Positions 7,980 through 16,834 are shown, numbered from the stretch's first letter. The stretch: DNA of 64,000 nucleotides from Cellulomonas sp. Root485 (GCF_001426705.1 NZ_LMFC01000001.1:1517355-1581354); one strand, 5' to 3'. Numbers and translations: made by a program. Notes: a model not told the origin generated them from the letters alone.

Positions 7980-9110
7980 GTGATCGTGGTCACACCTGCA
8001 TATGACTCCGGAGTACCCGGCTCTTCCGCGTCGCCTTCGACGCCGTCGTCCGGGCCGTCCTCCCCCGCCCCTTCCCATGCCCCGACCCAGGCGCCGGCGC
8101 GCCGTCCGACGATCACCGACGTGGCCCGTGCCGCGGGTGTCTCGATCGCCGTCGTGTCGTACGCGCTCAACGGTCGACCGGGCGTCTCCGCAGCAACCCG
8201 TGAACGCGTCCTGCGGGTCGCGGACGAGTTCGGCTGGCGGCCCAGCGCGGCCGCGCGGTCGATGCGCACGGGACCGCGAGCGATCGGTCTCGTGTTCGAC
8301 CGCGGCGCCGCCGGACCGGTGGCCCAGGCCACCGGGGTGCTCGAGTTCGTCATCTCGCTGCAGGAGGTGCTGGCGACCCGCAACCTGGCGCTCGTGCTCC
8401 AGCTCGTCGACGGCCCGGAGGCCGCCGTCGCCCTGTACGGGGAGTGGTGGGCCGAGCGTCGGTTCGACGTCATGGTCGTCACGGACGTGCTCGCGGAGGA
8501 CCCGCGGATCGACGCGCTCCGCCGTCTGCGCGCTCCCGCGGTGATCGTCAGTGCAGGTCAGAGCGATGCGGACCTCGCCGCGGTGACGCTCGACGACGCC
8601 GAGGCGTTCGTCCGTGTGGGCCGTTACCTGCTCGAGCTGGGGCACCGGCACGTGGCCCTGGTGAGTGGACCCAAGGAGCTCGTGCGGACCAGGGAGCGCT
8701 TCGCCGCGCTCACGGGGGTGCTCGACGCGGCCAGCGGTGTGCTCGTCCACGAGGCCACCGGGGGGACCGCCGAGGAGGCCGCGGTGGCGACCAGACGGTT
8801 GCTGACCGGTGGCCGTGCGCCGACCGCGATCGTGTACGACTCGGACCAGATGGCGGTCGCTGCACTCGACGTCGCACGCCGGACGGGCCTCGCGGTGCCG
8901 TGGGACCTGTCGGTGATCGCGGGCTCGGACTCGGCCCTCTGCCGGCTCGCGACACCGTCGATCACGACACTCCCCTCGGCCCAGCGCGAGCTCGGGACCG
9001 CGACCGGCGAGGCGGTGCTCGCGGTGCTCGACGGCGACCTCCGAGCACGTCGGGATCTCCAGATCGGCGGCCTCGCGGTGCGCGGGAGCACGGGTCCACG
9101 ATCAAGATGA
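7980..9110 (+). CDS. LacI family transcriptional regulator (CelR/CebR-like)
   Basis: This 376-residue LacI-type repressor has a proline/serine-rich tail of ~42 residues, a DNA-binding domain (TITDVARAAGVSIAVVSYAL, hinge SAAARSMRTG), and a periplasmic-binding-protein-like effector domain (AIGLVFDRGAAGP to the end). GTG at 7980 is taken as start; GTG at 7986 is equally possible. The next gene is a GH6 cellulase, and a palindrome like the Thermobifida CelR site begins exactly at the stop codon of this gene. It likely represses cellulase genes and is released by cello-oligosaccharide; ligand identity is inference. Confidence 0.9.
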   Translation: MIVVTPAYDSGVPGSSASPSTPSSGPSSPAPSHAPTQAPARRPTITDVARAAGVSIAVVSYALNGRPGVSAATRERVLRVADEFGWRPSAAARSMRTGPRAIGLVFDRGAAGPVAQATGVLEFVISLQEVLATRNLALVLQLVDGPEAAVALYGEWWAERRFDVMVVTDVLAEDPRIDALRRLRAPAVIVSAGQSDADLAAVTLDDAEAFVRVGRYLLELGHRHVALVSGPKELVRTRERFAALTGVLDAASGVLVHEATGGTAEEAAVATRRLLTGGRAPTAIVYDSDQMAVAALDVARRTGLAVPWDLSVIAGSDSALCRLATPSITTLPSAQRELGTATGEAVLAVLDGDLRARRDLQIGGLAVRGSTGPRSR

Positions 9111-9121
9111 GAACGCTCTCA
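9108..9121. promoter_or_regulatory. CelR-like operator TGAGAACGCTCTCA
   Basis: This 14-bp dyad (TGAGA-N4-TCTCA with central CG) differs from the Thermobifida fusca CelR site TGGGAGCGCTCCCA at a few positions while keeping its symmetry and length. Its first three bases are the TGA stop codon of the LacI gene, and it lies ~165 bp upstream of the GH6 start. It probably binds a LacI-family protein, possibly the adjacent one. Confidence 0.65.
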
Positions 9122-9151
9122 TGCGTGTTTCAGTTTGGTAACGACGGGAAC

Positions 9152-9163
9152 CTAAACGATTCG
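9152..9163. promoter_or_regulatory. Second LacI-type half-palindrome CTAAACGATTCG
   Basis: The element shares CTAAACGATT with the palindrome upstream of the GH74 gene at 23316, also placed upstream of a secreted glycosidase. The right arm is imperfect. It may be a weaker site for the same regulator. Confidence 0.4.
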
Positions 9164-9176
9164 CCCCGTGCCGCCC

Positions 9177-9221
9177 GGAAAGTCCGCATGGTGATCTACG
9201 TCCAGTCGCCGTGGACTTTCC
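9177..9221. repeat. Inverted repeat GGAAAGTCC-N27-GGACTTTCC
   Basis: The 9-bp arms are perfect and are extended on both sides by CC/GG with one bulged base. The element sits 60-110 bp upstream of the GH6 start codon. It could be a stem-loop in the cellulase mRNA leader or a DNA operator; sequence does not decide. Confidence 0.6.
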
Positions 9222-9284
9222 CGGCCGACATGCGCCCGGACGGGACGGCCGACCGGGCACGCCGAACGACACCCGGAGGACTAC

Positions 9285-11882
9285 GTGTCCACACACGGCA
9301 AGAGAGCGGTGAGGCAGCGCTTGCGCGCGGCCACCACCGCAGCAGCAGCGATGGCGCTGCTCGCAGCCCCCCTGTGCATCACGACGAGCGCGAGCGCGGC
9401 CGAGTCGCACGTCGACAACCCGTTCGCGGGCGCGACGCAGTACGTCAACCCCACGTACGCGGCAGCGGTTGAGAGCGCTGCCACACGTGCCGGCGACGCC
9501 ACCCTCGCCGCGAAGATGCGGACGGTGGCCAAGCAGCCGACCGCCGTCTGGATGGACCGGATCAGTGCGATCACGGGCAACGCCGACGGCAACGGCCTGA
9601 AGTTCCACCTGGACAACGCCGTTGCCCAGAAGGGCTCCGGCCCGATCGTGTTCAACCTGGTCATCTACGACCTGCCCGGCCGCGACTGCTTCGCCCTCGC
9701 GTCGAACGGGGAGCTCCCCGCCAGCGACGCCGGCCTGGCTCGGTACAAGACCGAGTACATCGACGCCATCGCGGCGCTCCTGGCCGACCCGAAGTACCAG
9801 GACATCCGGATCGTCGCGACGATCGAGCCCGACTCGCTGCCGAACCTCACGACGAACCTCTCGGAGGCTGCCTGCGCGCAGGCAGCGCCGTACTACAAGG
9901 CCGGCGTGAAGTACGCGCTCGACAAGCTGCACGCCATCCCGAACGTCTACAACTACATCGACATCGGCCACTCGGGCTGGCTCGGCTGGGACAGCAACGC
10001 CGGTCCCTCCGCCACGCTGTTCGCCGACGTGGCCAAGTCCACGACCGCGGGCTTCGCGTCGATCGACGGCTTCGTGAGCGACGTCGCCAACACGACGCCG
10101 CTGGTCGAGCCGTACCTCCCGGACTCCACGATCTCCGTCGGTGGCACGCCGATCCGGTCGAGCTCGTTCTACGAGTGGAACTTCGACTTCGACGAGGTCG
10201 ACTACACGGCCCACATGTACAAGCTGCTCACCGCGGCCGGGTTCCCGTCGTCGATCGGCATGCTCGTCGACACGTCGCGCAACGGCTGGGGCGGCTCCGC
10301 TCGTCCGACCGCCGTGTCGACCAGCACCAACCACAACACCTACGTCAACGAGTCGAAGGTGGACAAGCGTGTCCACCGCGGCGCGTGGTGCAACCCGCTC
10401 GGCGCGGGCATCGGCGAGCTCCCGCAGGCAACGCCCTCGGGCTACGCCAGCTCCCACCTCGACGCGTTCGTCTGGATCAAGCCCCCGGGTGAGTCCGACG
10501 GTGCGTCCACCGAGATCGAGAACGACCAGGGCAAGCGGTTCGACCGCATGTGCGACCCGACCTTCGTGTCGCCGAAGCTGAGCAACCAGCTCACCGGCGC
10601 CACGCCCGGTGCACCGCTGGCCGGCCAGTGGTTCGAGGCGCAGTTCAAGACCCTCGTCGCCAACGCCTACCCGGCCATCCCCGGTGGCACCCCGCCGACC
10701 GACACGACGGCGCCGTCGGCTCCGACGGGCCTCACGGCGGGCACCACCACGACGACGTCGGTCCCGCTGTCCTGGACCGCGTCCACCGACAACGTGGCCG
10801 TCACCGGCTACGACGTCTACCGCGGCACCACCCTGGTGGGTACCTCCACCACGACGAGCTACACCGTGACCGGCCTGTCGGCCGCGACCGCGTACTCGTT
10901 CACGGTCCGCGCCAAGGACGCCGCCGGCAACGTGTCGTCCGCGTCCAGCGCCGTCTCGGCCACCACGCAGACCGGCACGGTCACGGACACGACGGCGCCC
11001 TCGGTGCCGACGGGTCTGACGGCGGGCACCACCACCCAGACGTCCGTCCCGCTGTCCTGGACCGCGTCGACGGACAACTCCGGTGGCTCCGGCCTGGCCG
11101 GCTACGAGGTCTACCGCGGCTCCACCCTGGTGGGCACGACGACCTCCACGAGCTACACCGTGACCGGCCTGTCGGCCGCGACCGCGTACTCGTTCTCGGT
11201 CAAGGCCAAGGACCTGGCGGGCAACGTCTCCGCCGCGTCCTCGTCGGTCTCGGCCACCACCCAGACCGGCACGGTCACGGACACGACGGCGCCCTCGGCT
11301 CCGACGGGTCTGACCGCCGGTACCACCACCACGACGTCGGTCCCGCTGTCCTGGACCGCGTCCACCGACAACGTGGCCGTCACCGGCTACGACGTCTACC
11401 GCGGCACCACCCTGGTGGGGACCACGACCTCGACGAGCTACACCGTGACCGGCCTGTCGGCCGCGACCGCGTACTCGTTCACGGTCAAGGCCAAGGACGC
11501 CGCCGGCAACGTGTCCTCCGCCTCCAGTGCCGTCTCGGCCACCACGCAGACCGGTACCTCCACGGGTGCGTGCTCGGTCAAGTACACGGCGAGCAGCTGG
11601 AACACCGGCTTCACGGCGTCGGTGAAGGTCACCAACACGGGGACCTCCGCCCTGTCCAGCTGGTCGCTCGGCTTCTCGTTCGCCAACGGCCAGAAGGTCA
11701 CCCAGGGCTGGAGCGCCGACTGGTCGCAGTCCGGCACGGCCGTCACGGCGAAGAACGCCGCATGGAACGGCACCCTCGGTGCCGGTCAGAGCGTCGACAT
11801 CGGGTTCAACGGGTCGCACTCGGGCACCAACAACGCGCCCACGGCATTCACCCTCAACGGTGCTGCCTGCACCACCGCGTGA
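9285..11882 (+). CDS. cbhA: GH6 exo-cellulase with three FN3 domains and CBM2
   Basis: This 865-residue secreted enzyme matches the C. fimi CbhA/Cel6B layout. The Sec signal peptide runs to about residue 39 (cleavage near ASAAES). The GH6 domain (about 40-465) shows the family acid region YDLPGRDC (Asp134), IEPDSLPN (Asp183), HSGWLGW and FVWIKPPGES. Three fibronectin type III domains (about 472-565, 566-665 and 666-758) precede a C-terminal CBM2 (about 764-865) with bracketing cysteines. It should release cellobiose from cellulose chain ends. GTG at 9285 is set by GGAGGA 4 nt upstream. Upstream LacI-type operators suggest cellulose induction; a terminator follows. Confidence 0.95.
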   Translation: MSTHGKRAVRQRLRAATTAAAAMALLAAPLCITTSASAAESHVDNPFAGATQYVNPTYAAAVESAATRAGDATLAAKMRTVAKQPTAVWMDRISAITGNADGNGLKFHLDNAVAQKGSGPIVFNLVIYDLPGRDCFALASNGELPASDAGLARYKTEYIDAIAALLADPKYQDIRIVATIEPDSLPNLTTNLSEAACAQAAPYYKAGVKYALDKLHAIPNVYNYIDIGHSGWLGWDSNAGPSATLFADVAKSTTAGFASIDGFVSDVANTTPLVEPYLPDSTISVGGTPIRSSSFYEWNFDFDEVDYTAHMYKLLTAAGFPSSIGMLVDTSRNGWGGSARPTAVSTSTNHNTYVNESKVDKRVHRGAWCNPLGAGIGELPQATPSGYASSHLDAFVWIKPPGESDGASTEIENDQGKRFDRMCDPTFVSPKLSNQLTGATPGAPLAGQWFEAQFKTLVANAYPAIPGGTPPTDTTAPSAPTGLTAGTTTTTSVPLSWTASTDNVAVTGYDVYRGTTLVGTSTTTSYTVTGLSAATAYSFTVRAKDAAGNVSSASSAVSATTQTGTVTDTTAPSVPTGLTAGTTTQTSVPLSWTASTDNSGGSGLAGYEVYRGSTLVGTTTSTSYTVTGLSAATAYSFSVKAKDLAGNVSAASSSVSATTQTGTVTDTTAPSAPTGLTAGTTTTTSVPLSWTASTDNVAVTGYDVYRGTTLVGTTTSTSYTVTGLSAATAYSFTVKAKDAAGNVSSASSAVSATTQTGTSTGACSVKYTASSWNTGFTASVKVTNTGTSALSSWSLGFSFANGQKVTQGWSADWSQSGTAVTAKNAAWNGTLGAGQSVDIGFNGSHSGTNNAPTAFTLNGAACTTA

Positions 11883-11896
11883 TCTAGCGGCATGAC

Positions 11897-11929
11897 GAGC
11901 GGGGGTCCTCCAGCGGAGGGCCCCCGCTC
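11897..11929 (+). terminator. Terminator after the GH6 gene
   Basis: GAGCGGGGG plus CCTC pair with GAGG plus CCCCCGCTC around a short loop. The hairpin separates the two cellulase transcripts. Confidence 0.8.
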
Positions 11930-11945
11930 TGCATGCCGGGTCGTA

Positions 11946-11959
11946 CTGAAACCCTTCAG
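11946..11959. promoter_or_regulatory. Weak dyad CTGAAACCCTTCAG upstream of the GH5 gene
   Basis: Five-base arms CTGAA/TTCAG flank a 4-bp centre, a LacI-operator-like spacing. It lies 5 nt before the Shine-Dalgarno of the GH5 gene, where a bound protein or RNA hairpin could block expression. The central CG typical of LacI sites is absent, so the call is tentative. Confidence 0.3.
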
Positions 11960-11973
11960 CACCGAGGAGAACC

Positions 11974-14196
11974 GTGTCCCCCACCCATCGCCTACGCATA
12001 CTCGCGACGAGCGTCGCCGCGACCGCCGCCCTGGCCGCGCCTCTCGTGATCGGAGCGGTGCCCGCCAGCGCCGCGACCGGTGACGACTGGCTGCACGTGT
12101 CGGGCAACAAGATCGTCGACGAGTCCGGCAAGGAGGTGCTGCTGACGGGCGCCAACTGGTTCGGGTTCAACGCGAGCGAACGCGTCTTCCACGGCCTCTG
12201 GTCCGCCAACATCACGACGATCACCAAGAGCATGGCCGACCGCGGCATCAACACCGTCCGGGTGCCGATCTCCACGCAGCTGCTGCTGGAGTGGAAGGCG
12301 GGGACGTTCCTGAAGCCGAACGTCAACACGTACGCCAACCCCGAGCTCGAGGGAAAGAACAGCCTCCAGATCTTCGACTACTGGCTGACGCTCTGCGAGA
12401 AGTACGGCATCAAGGTCTTCCTCGACGTGCACAGCGCGGAGGCCGACAACTCCGGCCACGTCTACCCCGTCTGGTGGAAGGGGTCGATCACCACCGAGGA
12501 CGTCTACGCCGGCTGGGAGTGGGTGGCCGCTCGGTACAAGAACAACGACACGATCGTCGGCGCGGACGTCAAGAACGAGCCGCACGGGACGCAGGGTTCC
12601 ACCGAGCGCGCCAAGTGGGACGGCTCGACGGACAAGGACAACTTCAAGCACTTCGCTCAGACGGCGGGGCGCAAGATCCTGGCCATCAACCCGAACTGGC
12701 TGATCTTCGTCGAGGGCATCGAGGTCTACCCGAAGGAGGGGGTGTCCTGGACCTCGACCGGTCTGACGGACTACTACGGCACCTGGTGGGGCGGGAACCT
12801 GCGCGGTGTCCGCGACTTCCCGATCGACCTCGGAGCCAACCAGGACCAGCTCGTCTACTCCCCCCACGACTACGGACCGCTCGTGTTCGAGCAGAAGTGG
12901 TTCCAGGGCACGTGGGACCGGTCGACGCTCGAGCGTGACGTCTGGGACCCGAACTGGCTGTACCTGCACAAGGAGAACATCGCACCGCTGCTCATCGGCG
13001 AGTGGGGCGGCTTCATGGACGGCGGCCGCAACGAGAAGTGGATGGTCGCCATCCGCGACCTCATCGTCGACCGCCGGCTGAGCCACACCTTCTGGGTGCT
13101 CAACCCGAACTCCGGGGACACCGGCGGCCTGCTCAACTACGACTGGACCACCTGGGACGAGCCCAAGTACGCCCTGCTCAAGCCGTCGCTGTGGCAGGAC
13201 GGCGGCAAGTTCGTCGGCCTCGACCACGCTGTGCCGCTGGGTGGCGTCGGCAGCACCACGGGCAAGTCCGTGTCGGACGTGGGTGGACAGACCGGCGACA
13301 CCACCGCCCCGACCATCCCGGCCAACCTCGCTGCGGGAACGCCGTCGACCACGAGCATCCCGCTCACCTGGTCGGCGTCGACCGACAGCGGTTCCGGTGT
13401 GGCCGGCTACCAGGTGTACCGGGGCACGACGCTCGTCGGGAGCACGACGTCGACGAGCCTGACCGTGAGCGGTCTGTCCCCGGACACCGCGTACTCGTTC
13501 TCGGTGCGGGCCAAGGACGTGGCCGGCAACGTGTCGGCGGCCTCCACGGCCGTCACCGCGCGCACGGCCGTCGTCACCGGTGGCGACACCGTCGCACCGA
13601 GCGTCCCGACCGGGCTCGAGGCCGGTACGGGGACGACGACGTCCATCCCGCTGCGGTGGACCGCGTCGACCGACAACTCCGGTGGTTCGGGTGTCGCCGG
13701 GTACGACGTGTACCGCGCGGGCACGCTGGTCGGCAGCAGCACGACGCCGAGCTTCACGGCCACGGGTCTGGCGGCCGGGACCTCGTACGTGTTCACGGTC
13801 GTGGCCAAGGACGTCGCCGGCAACCGATCGGCCGCGTCCACGGCCCTGACCGCGTACACGGCTCCTGACGTGGCCACCGGCTCGTGCGCGGTGACCTACA
13901 CCGCGAACAGCTGGAGCACCGGCTTCACGGGCGCCGTGAAGATCACCAACACGGGAACCAGCCCGCTCGCGGGATGGACGCTGGCCTTCACGTACGCGAA
14001 CGGTCAGAAGGTGACGCAGGGCTGGAGCGCCACCTGGTCGCAGACGGGTGCCACCGTCACCGCGACCGGTGTGGCGTGGAACTCGACGCTGGCGCCCGGT
14101 GCCAGCACCGAGATCGGGTTCAACGGCACGCACACCGGCACCAACACGGCACCGACCGCGTTCACGGTGAACGGGGCGGCCTGCACGGTGAAGTGA
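11974..14196 (+). CDS. cenD: GH5 endoglucanase with two FN3 domains and CBM2
   Basis: This 740-residue secreted protein has the layout of C. fimi CenD. The signal peptide ends near residue 32 (ASAATGD). The GH5 catalytic domain (about 33-440) has the acid/base glutamate in DVKNEPHG (Glu202) and the nucleophile in LLIGEWGGF (Glu343). Two fibronectin III domains (about 443-535 and 540-630) and a CBM2 (about 635-740) follow. It cuts internal beta-1,4-glucan bonds, complementing the neighbouring exo-acting GH6 enzyme. GTG at 11974 follows GAGGAGA. A terminator separates it from GH6, so it probably has its own promoter in the short gap or is read through. Confidence 0.95.
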   Translation: MSPTHRLRILATSVAATAALAAPLVIGAVPASAATGDDWLHVSGNKIVDESGKEVLLTGANWFGFNASERVFHGLWSANITTITKSMADRGINTVRVPISTQLLLEWKAGTFLKPNVNTYANPELEGKNSLQIFDYWLTLCEKYGIKVFLDVHSAEADNSGHVYPVWWKGSITTEDVYAGWEWVAARYKNNDTIVGADVKNEPHGTQGSTERAKWDGSTDKDNFKHFAQTAGRKILAINPNWLIFVEGIEVYPKEGVSWTSTGLTDYYGTWWGGNLRGVRDFPIDLGANQDQLVYSPHDYGPLVFEQKWFQGTWDRSTLERDVWDPNWLYLHKENIAPLLIGEWGGFMDGGRNEKWMVAIRDLIVDRRLSHTFWVLNPNSGDTGGLLNYDWTTWDEPKYALLKPSLWQDGGKFVGLDHAVPLGGVGSTTGKSVSDVGGQTGDTTAPTIPANLAAGTPSTTSIPLTWSASTDSGSGVAGYQVYRGTTLVGSTTSTSLTVSGLSPDTAYSFSVRAKDVAGNVSAASTAVTARTAVVTGGDTVAPSVPTGLEAGTGTTTSIPLRWTASTDNSGGSGVAGYDVYRAGTLVGSSTTPSFTATGLAAGTSYVFTVVAKDVAGNRSAASTALTAYTAPDVATGSCAVTYTANSWSTGFTGAVKITNTGTSPLAGWTLAFTYANGQKVTQGWSATWSQTGATVTATGVAWNSTLAPGASTEIGFNGTHTGTNTAPTAFTVNGAACTVK

Positions 14197-14204
14197 CGGC
14201 GCGG

Positions 14205-14236
14205 CGCGCGGGGGTCCGGCTGCGGGCCCCCGCGCG
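14205..14236. terminator. Bidirectional terminator between GH5 and threonine aldolase
   Basis: A 14-bp stem (CGCGCGGGGGTCCG with CGGGCCCCCGCGCG, one G-T wobble) ends one base before the stop codon of the convergent gene. Confidence 0.8.
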
Positions 14237-15283
14237 TCAGCTCACGGCGTCCGTCACCGCGGCGACGAGCTCGTCGATGTCGGCGTCCGTGGTGTCGAAC
14301 GAGCACATGAGCCGGACCTCGCCGGTCTCGACGATCCAGTCGTAGAACCGCCACCGTCGCCGCAGGATGTCCGCGACGCCGGGCGGGAAGATCACGAAGA
14401 TGCCGTTGGCCTGCGTCGGTCGGGTCACCTGGACGCCGGGCAGGTCCTCGATGCCGGCACGCAGCCGCGCCGCCATCGCGTTGGCGTGCTGGGCGGACCG
14501 CAGCCAGAGGTCCCCCTCGTACAGGGCAACGAGCTGCGCGGACACGAAGCGCATCTTCGAGGCGAGCTGCATGTCCATCTTGCGCAGGTAGGTCAGACCG
14601 CCGTCGGCCGCGGGGTCGAGCACGACGACCGCCTCACCGTAGAGCAGGCCGTTCTTCGTGCCGCCGAGCGACAGGAGGTCGACGCCGGCATCGGTGGTGA
14701 ACGCACGCAGGGGCACGCCGAGGCTCGCGGCCGCATTCGAGATCCGGGCTCCGTCGAGGTGCAACCGCATCCCGTGCTCGTGGGCCTGGTCGGCCAGCGC
14801 GCGCACCTCGTCGGGCGTGTACAGCGTGCCCAGCTCGGTCGACTGGGTGATCGACACGACGCCCGGCTGGGCACGGTGCTCGTCGCCGAACCCCCACGCC
14901 TGCGTCGCGACGAGCTCAGGGGTGAGCTTGCCGTCGGGCGTCGGCACGGTCAGCAGCTTGATGCCACCCATCCGCTCCGGGGCACCGTTCTCGTCGGTGT
15001 GGATGTGCGCGGTCTCCGCACAGACGACCGCACCCCACCGCGGCAGCACGGACTGCAGCGACAGCACGTTGGCGCCGGTGCCGTTGAACACCGGGAACAC
15101 CGTGGCCGCCTCGCCGAAGTGCTGCACCACCACCTCGTGGAGCCGGGAGGTGTAGACGTCCTCGCCGTAGGCGGTCTGGTGGCCACCGTTGGCCTCGGCG
15201 ATCGCGGCGAGCACCTCGGGGTGCACCCCCGCGTAGTTGTCGGAGGCGAAGTCGCGGCGGTCGGCATCGTGCAGTCGGGTCAC
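14237..15283 (-). CDS. Low-specificity threonine aldolase / beta-eliminating lyase family
   Basis: This fold-type I PLP enzyme of 348 residues begins VTRLHDADRRDFASDNYAG, the usual N-terminus of the family. The PLP lysine is in SLGGTKNG, the aspartate in LHLDGARISN, and the substrate region reads TAHIHTDENGAPE. It splits threonine or allo-threonine to glycine and acetaldehyde, or catalyses a related cleavage. The start is uncertain: GTG at 15283 matches family N-termini, while an in-frame ATG at 15340 would add 19 residues. It is convergent with GH5 and divergent from a membrane-protein gene. Confidence 0.88.
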   Translation of the reverse strand: MTRLHDADRRDFASDNYAGVHPEVLAAIAEANGGHQTAYGEDVYTSRLHEVVVQHFGEAATVFPVFNGTGANVLSLQSVLPRWGAVVCAETAHIHTDENGAPERMGGIKLLTVPTPDGKLTPELVATQAWGFGDEHRAQPGVVSITQSTELGTLYTPDEVRALADQAHEHGMRLHLDGARISNAAASLGVPLRAFTTDAGVDLLSLGGTKNGLLYGEAVVVLDPAADGGLTYLRKMDMQLASKMRFVSAQLVALYEGDLWLRSAQHANAMAARLRAGIEDLPGVQVTRPTQANGIFVIFPPGVADILRRRWRFYDWIVETGEVRLMCSFDTTDADIDELVAAVTDAVS

Positions 15284-15368
15284 CGGGACAGTCTCCCCGA
15301 CGAGTGCCGTCCACAGGCGCACGCCGAGCGGGTGCGGCATGATCCGACCAGATCAGAGGAGGACGACG

Positions 15369-15860
15369 GTGGTGCACCAGCAGGATGCTGACGCGGACGA
15401 CGGCAGGGACGAGACCCACAACGAGCGGGCCGACCGGAACTGGAACGAGCTGCTGCAGGAGCTCCGGGTCACGCAGACCGGGACGCAGATCCTCACCGGC
15501 TTCCTGCTGACCATCCCGTTCCAGCAGCGGTTCGCGGACCTCGACGCGTTCCAGACGGACCTCTACCTGGTGCTCGTGGTCCTCGCGGTGCTGGCGACGG
15601 CTCTGTTCGTCGCGCCCGTGAGCCTGCACCGCATCCTCTTCGGCCGGCGGCTCAAGCCCGAGCTGGTCACCGCCGGGGGCCGGTTCGCCCGCGCGGGTCT
15701 CCTGGTGCTCGCCCTCGTCATGGCCGGCAGCGCGATGCTCATCTTCGACGTCGTCCTGTCACGCGACGCTGGACGTGCCGTGGGGATCGCGTCGCTGGTG
15801 CTGCTGTTCGCGTCGTGGTGGGTGGTCCCCCGGGTCATCGCCAGCCGCGCCCGGGACTGA
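15369..15860 (+). CDS. DUF6328 family membrane protein
   Basis: The 163-residue protein has a charged N-terminus (HNERADRNWNELLQELRVTQ) followed by four hydrophobic segments (around residues 45-60, 68-90, 110-130 and 140-155). The motif ELRVTQTGTQILTGFLL is characteristic of DUF6328. Function is unknown. The start is GTG at 15369 or 15372, both behind AGGAGG at 15357-15362. Confidence 0.82.
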   Translation: MVHQQDADADDGRDETHNERADRNWNELLQELRVTQTGTQILTGFLLTIPFQQRFADLDAFQTDLYLVLVVLAVLATALFVAPVSLHRILFGRRLKPELVTAGGRFARAGLLVLALVMAGSAMLIFDVVLSRDAGRAVGIASLVLLFASWWVVPRVIASRARD

Positions 15861-15897
15861 CCTACGCACGAGGCCGGACCACCGCCAGGTCGAGCGA

Positions 15898-15903
15898 TAC
15901 GGT
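15898..15903 (+). promoter_or_regulatory. Candidate -10 TACGGT, leaderless transcript
   Basis: TACGGT ends 6 nt before the GTG at 15910 and there is no ribosome-binding site, the leaderless geometry seen at other genes here. Confidence 0.4.
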
Positions 15904-15909
15904 CGCCGG

Positions 15910-16422
15910 GTGACCGAGGACTCGCCGATGCGCTTCCGAGAACCTGCGGCGCTCGCCTGGCAGTCCCCCGTGGAGGTCGTCTGCCCGCGGTGCGGAAGTC
16001 GCGCGACCGTCCGAGAGAACGATGTCGGCTACCGGCTTACGTGCACCCGCTGTCCGCTGGCCGTCGACGGGGGCAGCGAGAGGCACGTCCTCGTCGACGG
16101 ACGCCTGGTCGTCCTGCAGTGGAAGCACGGCGCGTGGCACGACCCTGCCGTGGACCGGTACGTGTCCGTCTTTCGCGCCAGGGAGGGTGAGGAGCCCGTC
16201 TTCGGCCTGCCGCTCTGGCTGCGCACCGAGTGCTGCGGCGGTCACCTGCTGTGGGCCAACAACGAGGAGCACCTGGGCTACATCGAGAGCTATGTCGGCG
16301 CCACGCTTCGGGAGTCTGTGGGACTGTCGACCGTCCTACCGACGTGGATGAAGCTCGCCAAGAATCGCGAGGACATCCTCCGGTCGCTCCACCGCCTCCG
16401 GACGACGCTCGCCCCGGGGTGA
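15910..16422 (+). CDS. Hypothetical zinc-ribbon-containing protein
   Basis: The 170-residue soluble protein has a rubredoxin-like knuckle pair, CPRCGSRATV followed by LTCTRC (about residues 24-45), and a further paired cysteine at TECCGGHLLWANNEEHL. It suggests a zinc-binding domain recognising nucleic acid or protein, but I do not recognise a characterised family. GTG at 15910 is chosen for the -10 element upstream; ATG at 15928 is an alternative. It lies between the DUF6328 gene and a convergent Fur-family gene 8 bp away. Confidence 0.75.
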   Translation: MTEDSPMRFREPAALAWQSPVEVVCPRCGSRATVRENDVGYRLTCTRCPLAVDGGSERHVLVDGRLVVLQWKHGAWHDPAVDRYVSVFRAREGEEPVFGLPLWLRTECCGGHLLWANNEEHLGYIESYVGATLRESVGLSTVLPTWMKLAKNREDILRSLHRLRTTLAPG

Positions 16423-16429
16423 ACCGCTC

Positions 16430-16834
16430 TCAGGAAGCGGCAGCCGCCCGGCACGATGCGCAGGTGCCGACGAGCTCGATCGTGTGGTCGACGTCGTCGA
16501 AACCGTGCGCGGCGCCGACCTGTGCGGCCCACGCCTCGGCCTGACCGGCCTCGATCTCGACCGTGCGGCCGCACGACCGGCAGACGAGGTGGTGGTGGTG
16601 GCTGCGCTGCTCACAGCGGCGGTAGACCGACTCGCCGTCCTCGGTGCGCAGGACGTCGACGTCACCGTGCTCGGACAGGCTCTGCACGGCCCGGTACACG
16701 GTGGCCAGGCCGACGCTGGACCCACGGGCCCGGAGCATCTCGTGGAGCTGCTGGGCGCTGCGGAACTCGTCGACGTCCTCGAGCAGGTCGAGGATCTCGG
16801 CGCGTTGCCGCGTCTGACGGGGGACCACGACCAT
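16430..16834 (-). CDS. Fur family transcriptional regulator (probably Zur)
   Basis: This 134-residue metalloregulator has an N-terminal winged helix (RQTRQRAEILDLLEDVDEF and GLATVYRAVQSL), a HHHHLVCRSCG metal-binding segment (about 79-89) and a C-terminal CASC knuckle giving the structural zinc site. The short length and CRSCG/CASC pattern resemble actinobacterial zinc-uptake regulators. It represses metal uptake genes when metal is bound. The ATG at 16834 follows AGGAAGG. No clear Zur box was recognised at its own promoter. Confidence 0.88.
   Translation of the reverse strand: MVVVPRQTRQRAEILDLLEDVDEFRSAQQLHEMLRARGSSVGLATVYRAVQSLSEHGDVDVLRTEDGESVYRRCEQRSHHHHLVCRSCGRTVEIEAGQAEAWAAQVGAAHGFDDVDHTIELVGTCASCRAAAAS

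Noticed and set aside
9102..12338. A 1078-residue minus-strand frame opposite the GH6 gene
   Set aside because: Low-complexity Arg/Gly/Val translation typical of antisense to GC-rich genes; the plus strand encodes a clear cellulase.
11992..14133. A 713-residue minus-strand frame opposite the GH5 gene
   Set aside because: Same shadow pattern; no domain and no promoter.
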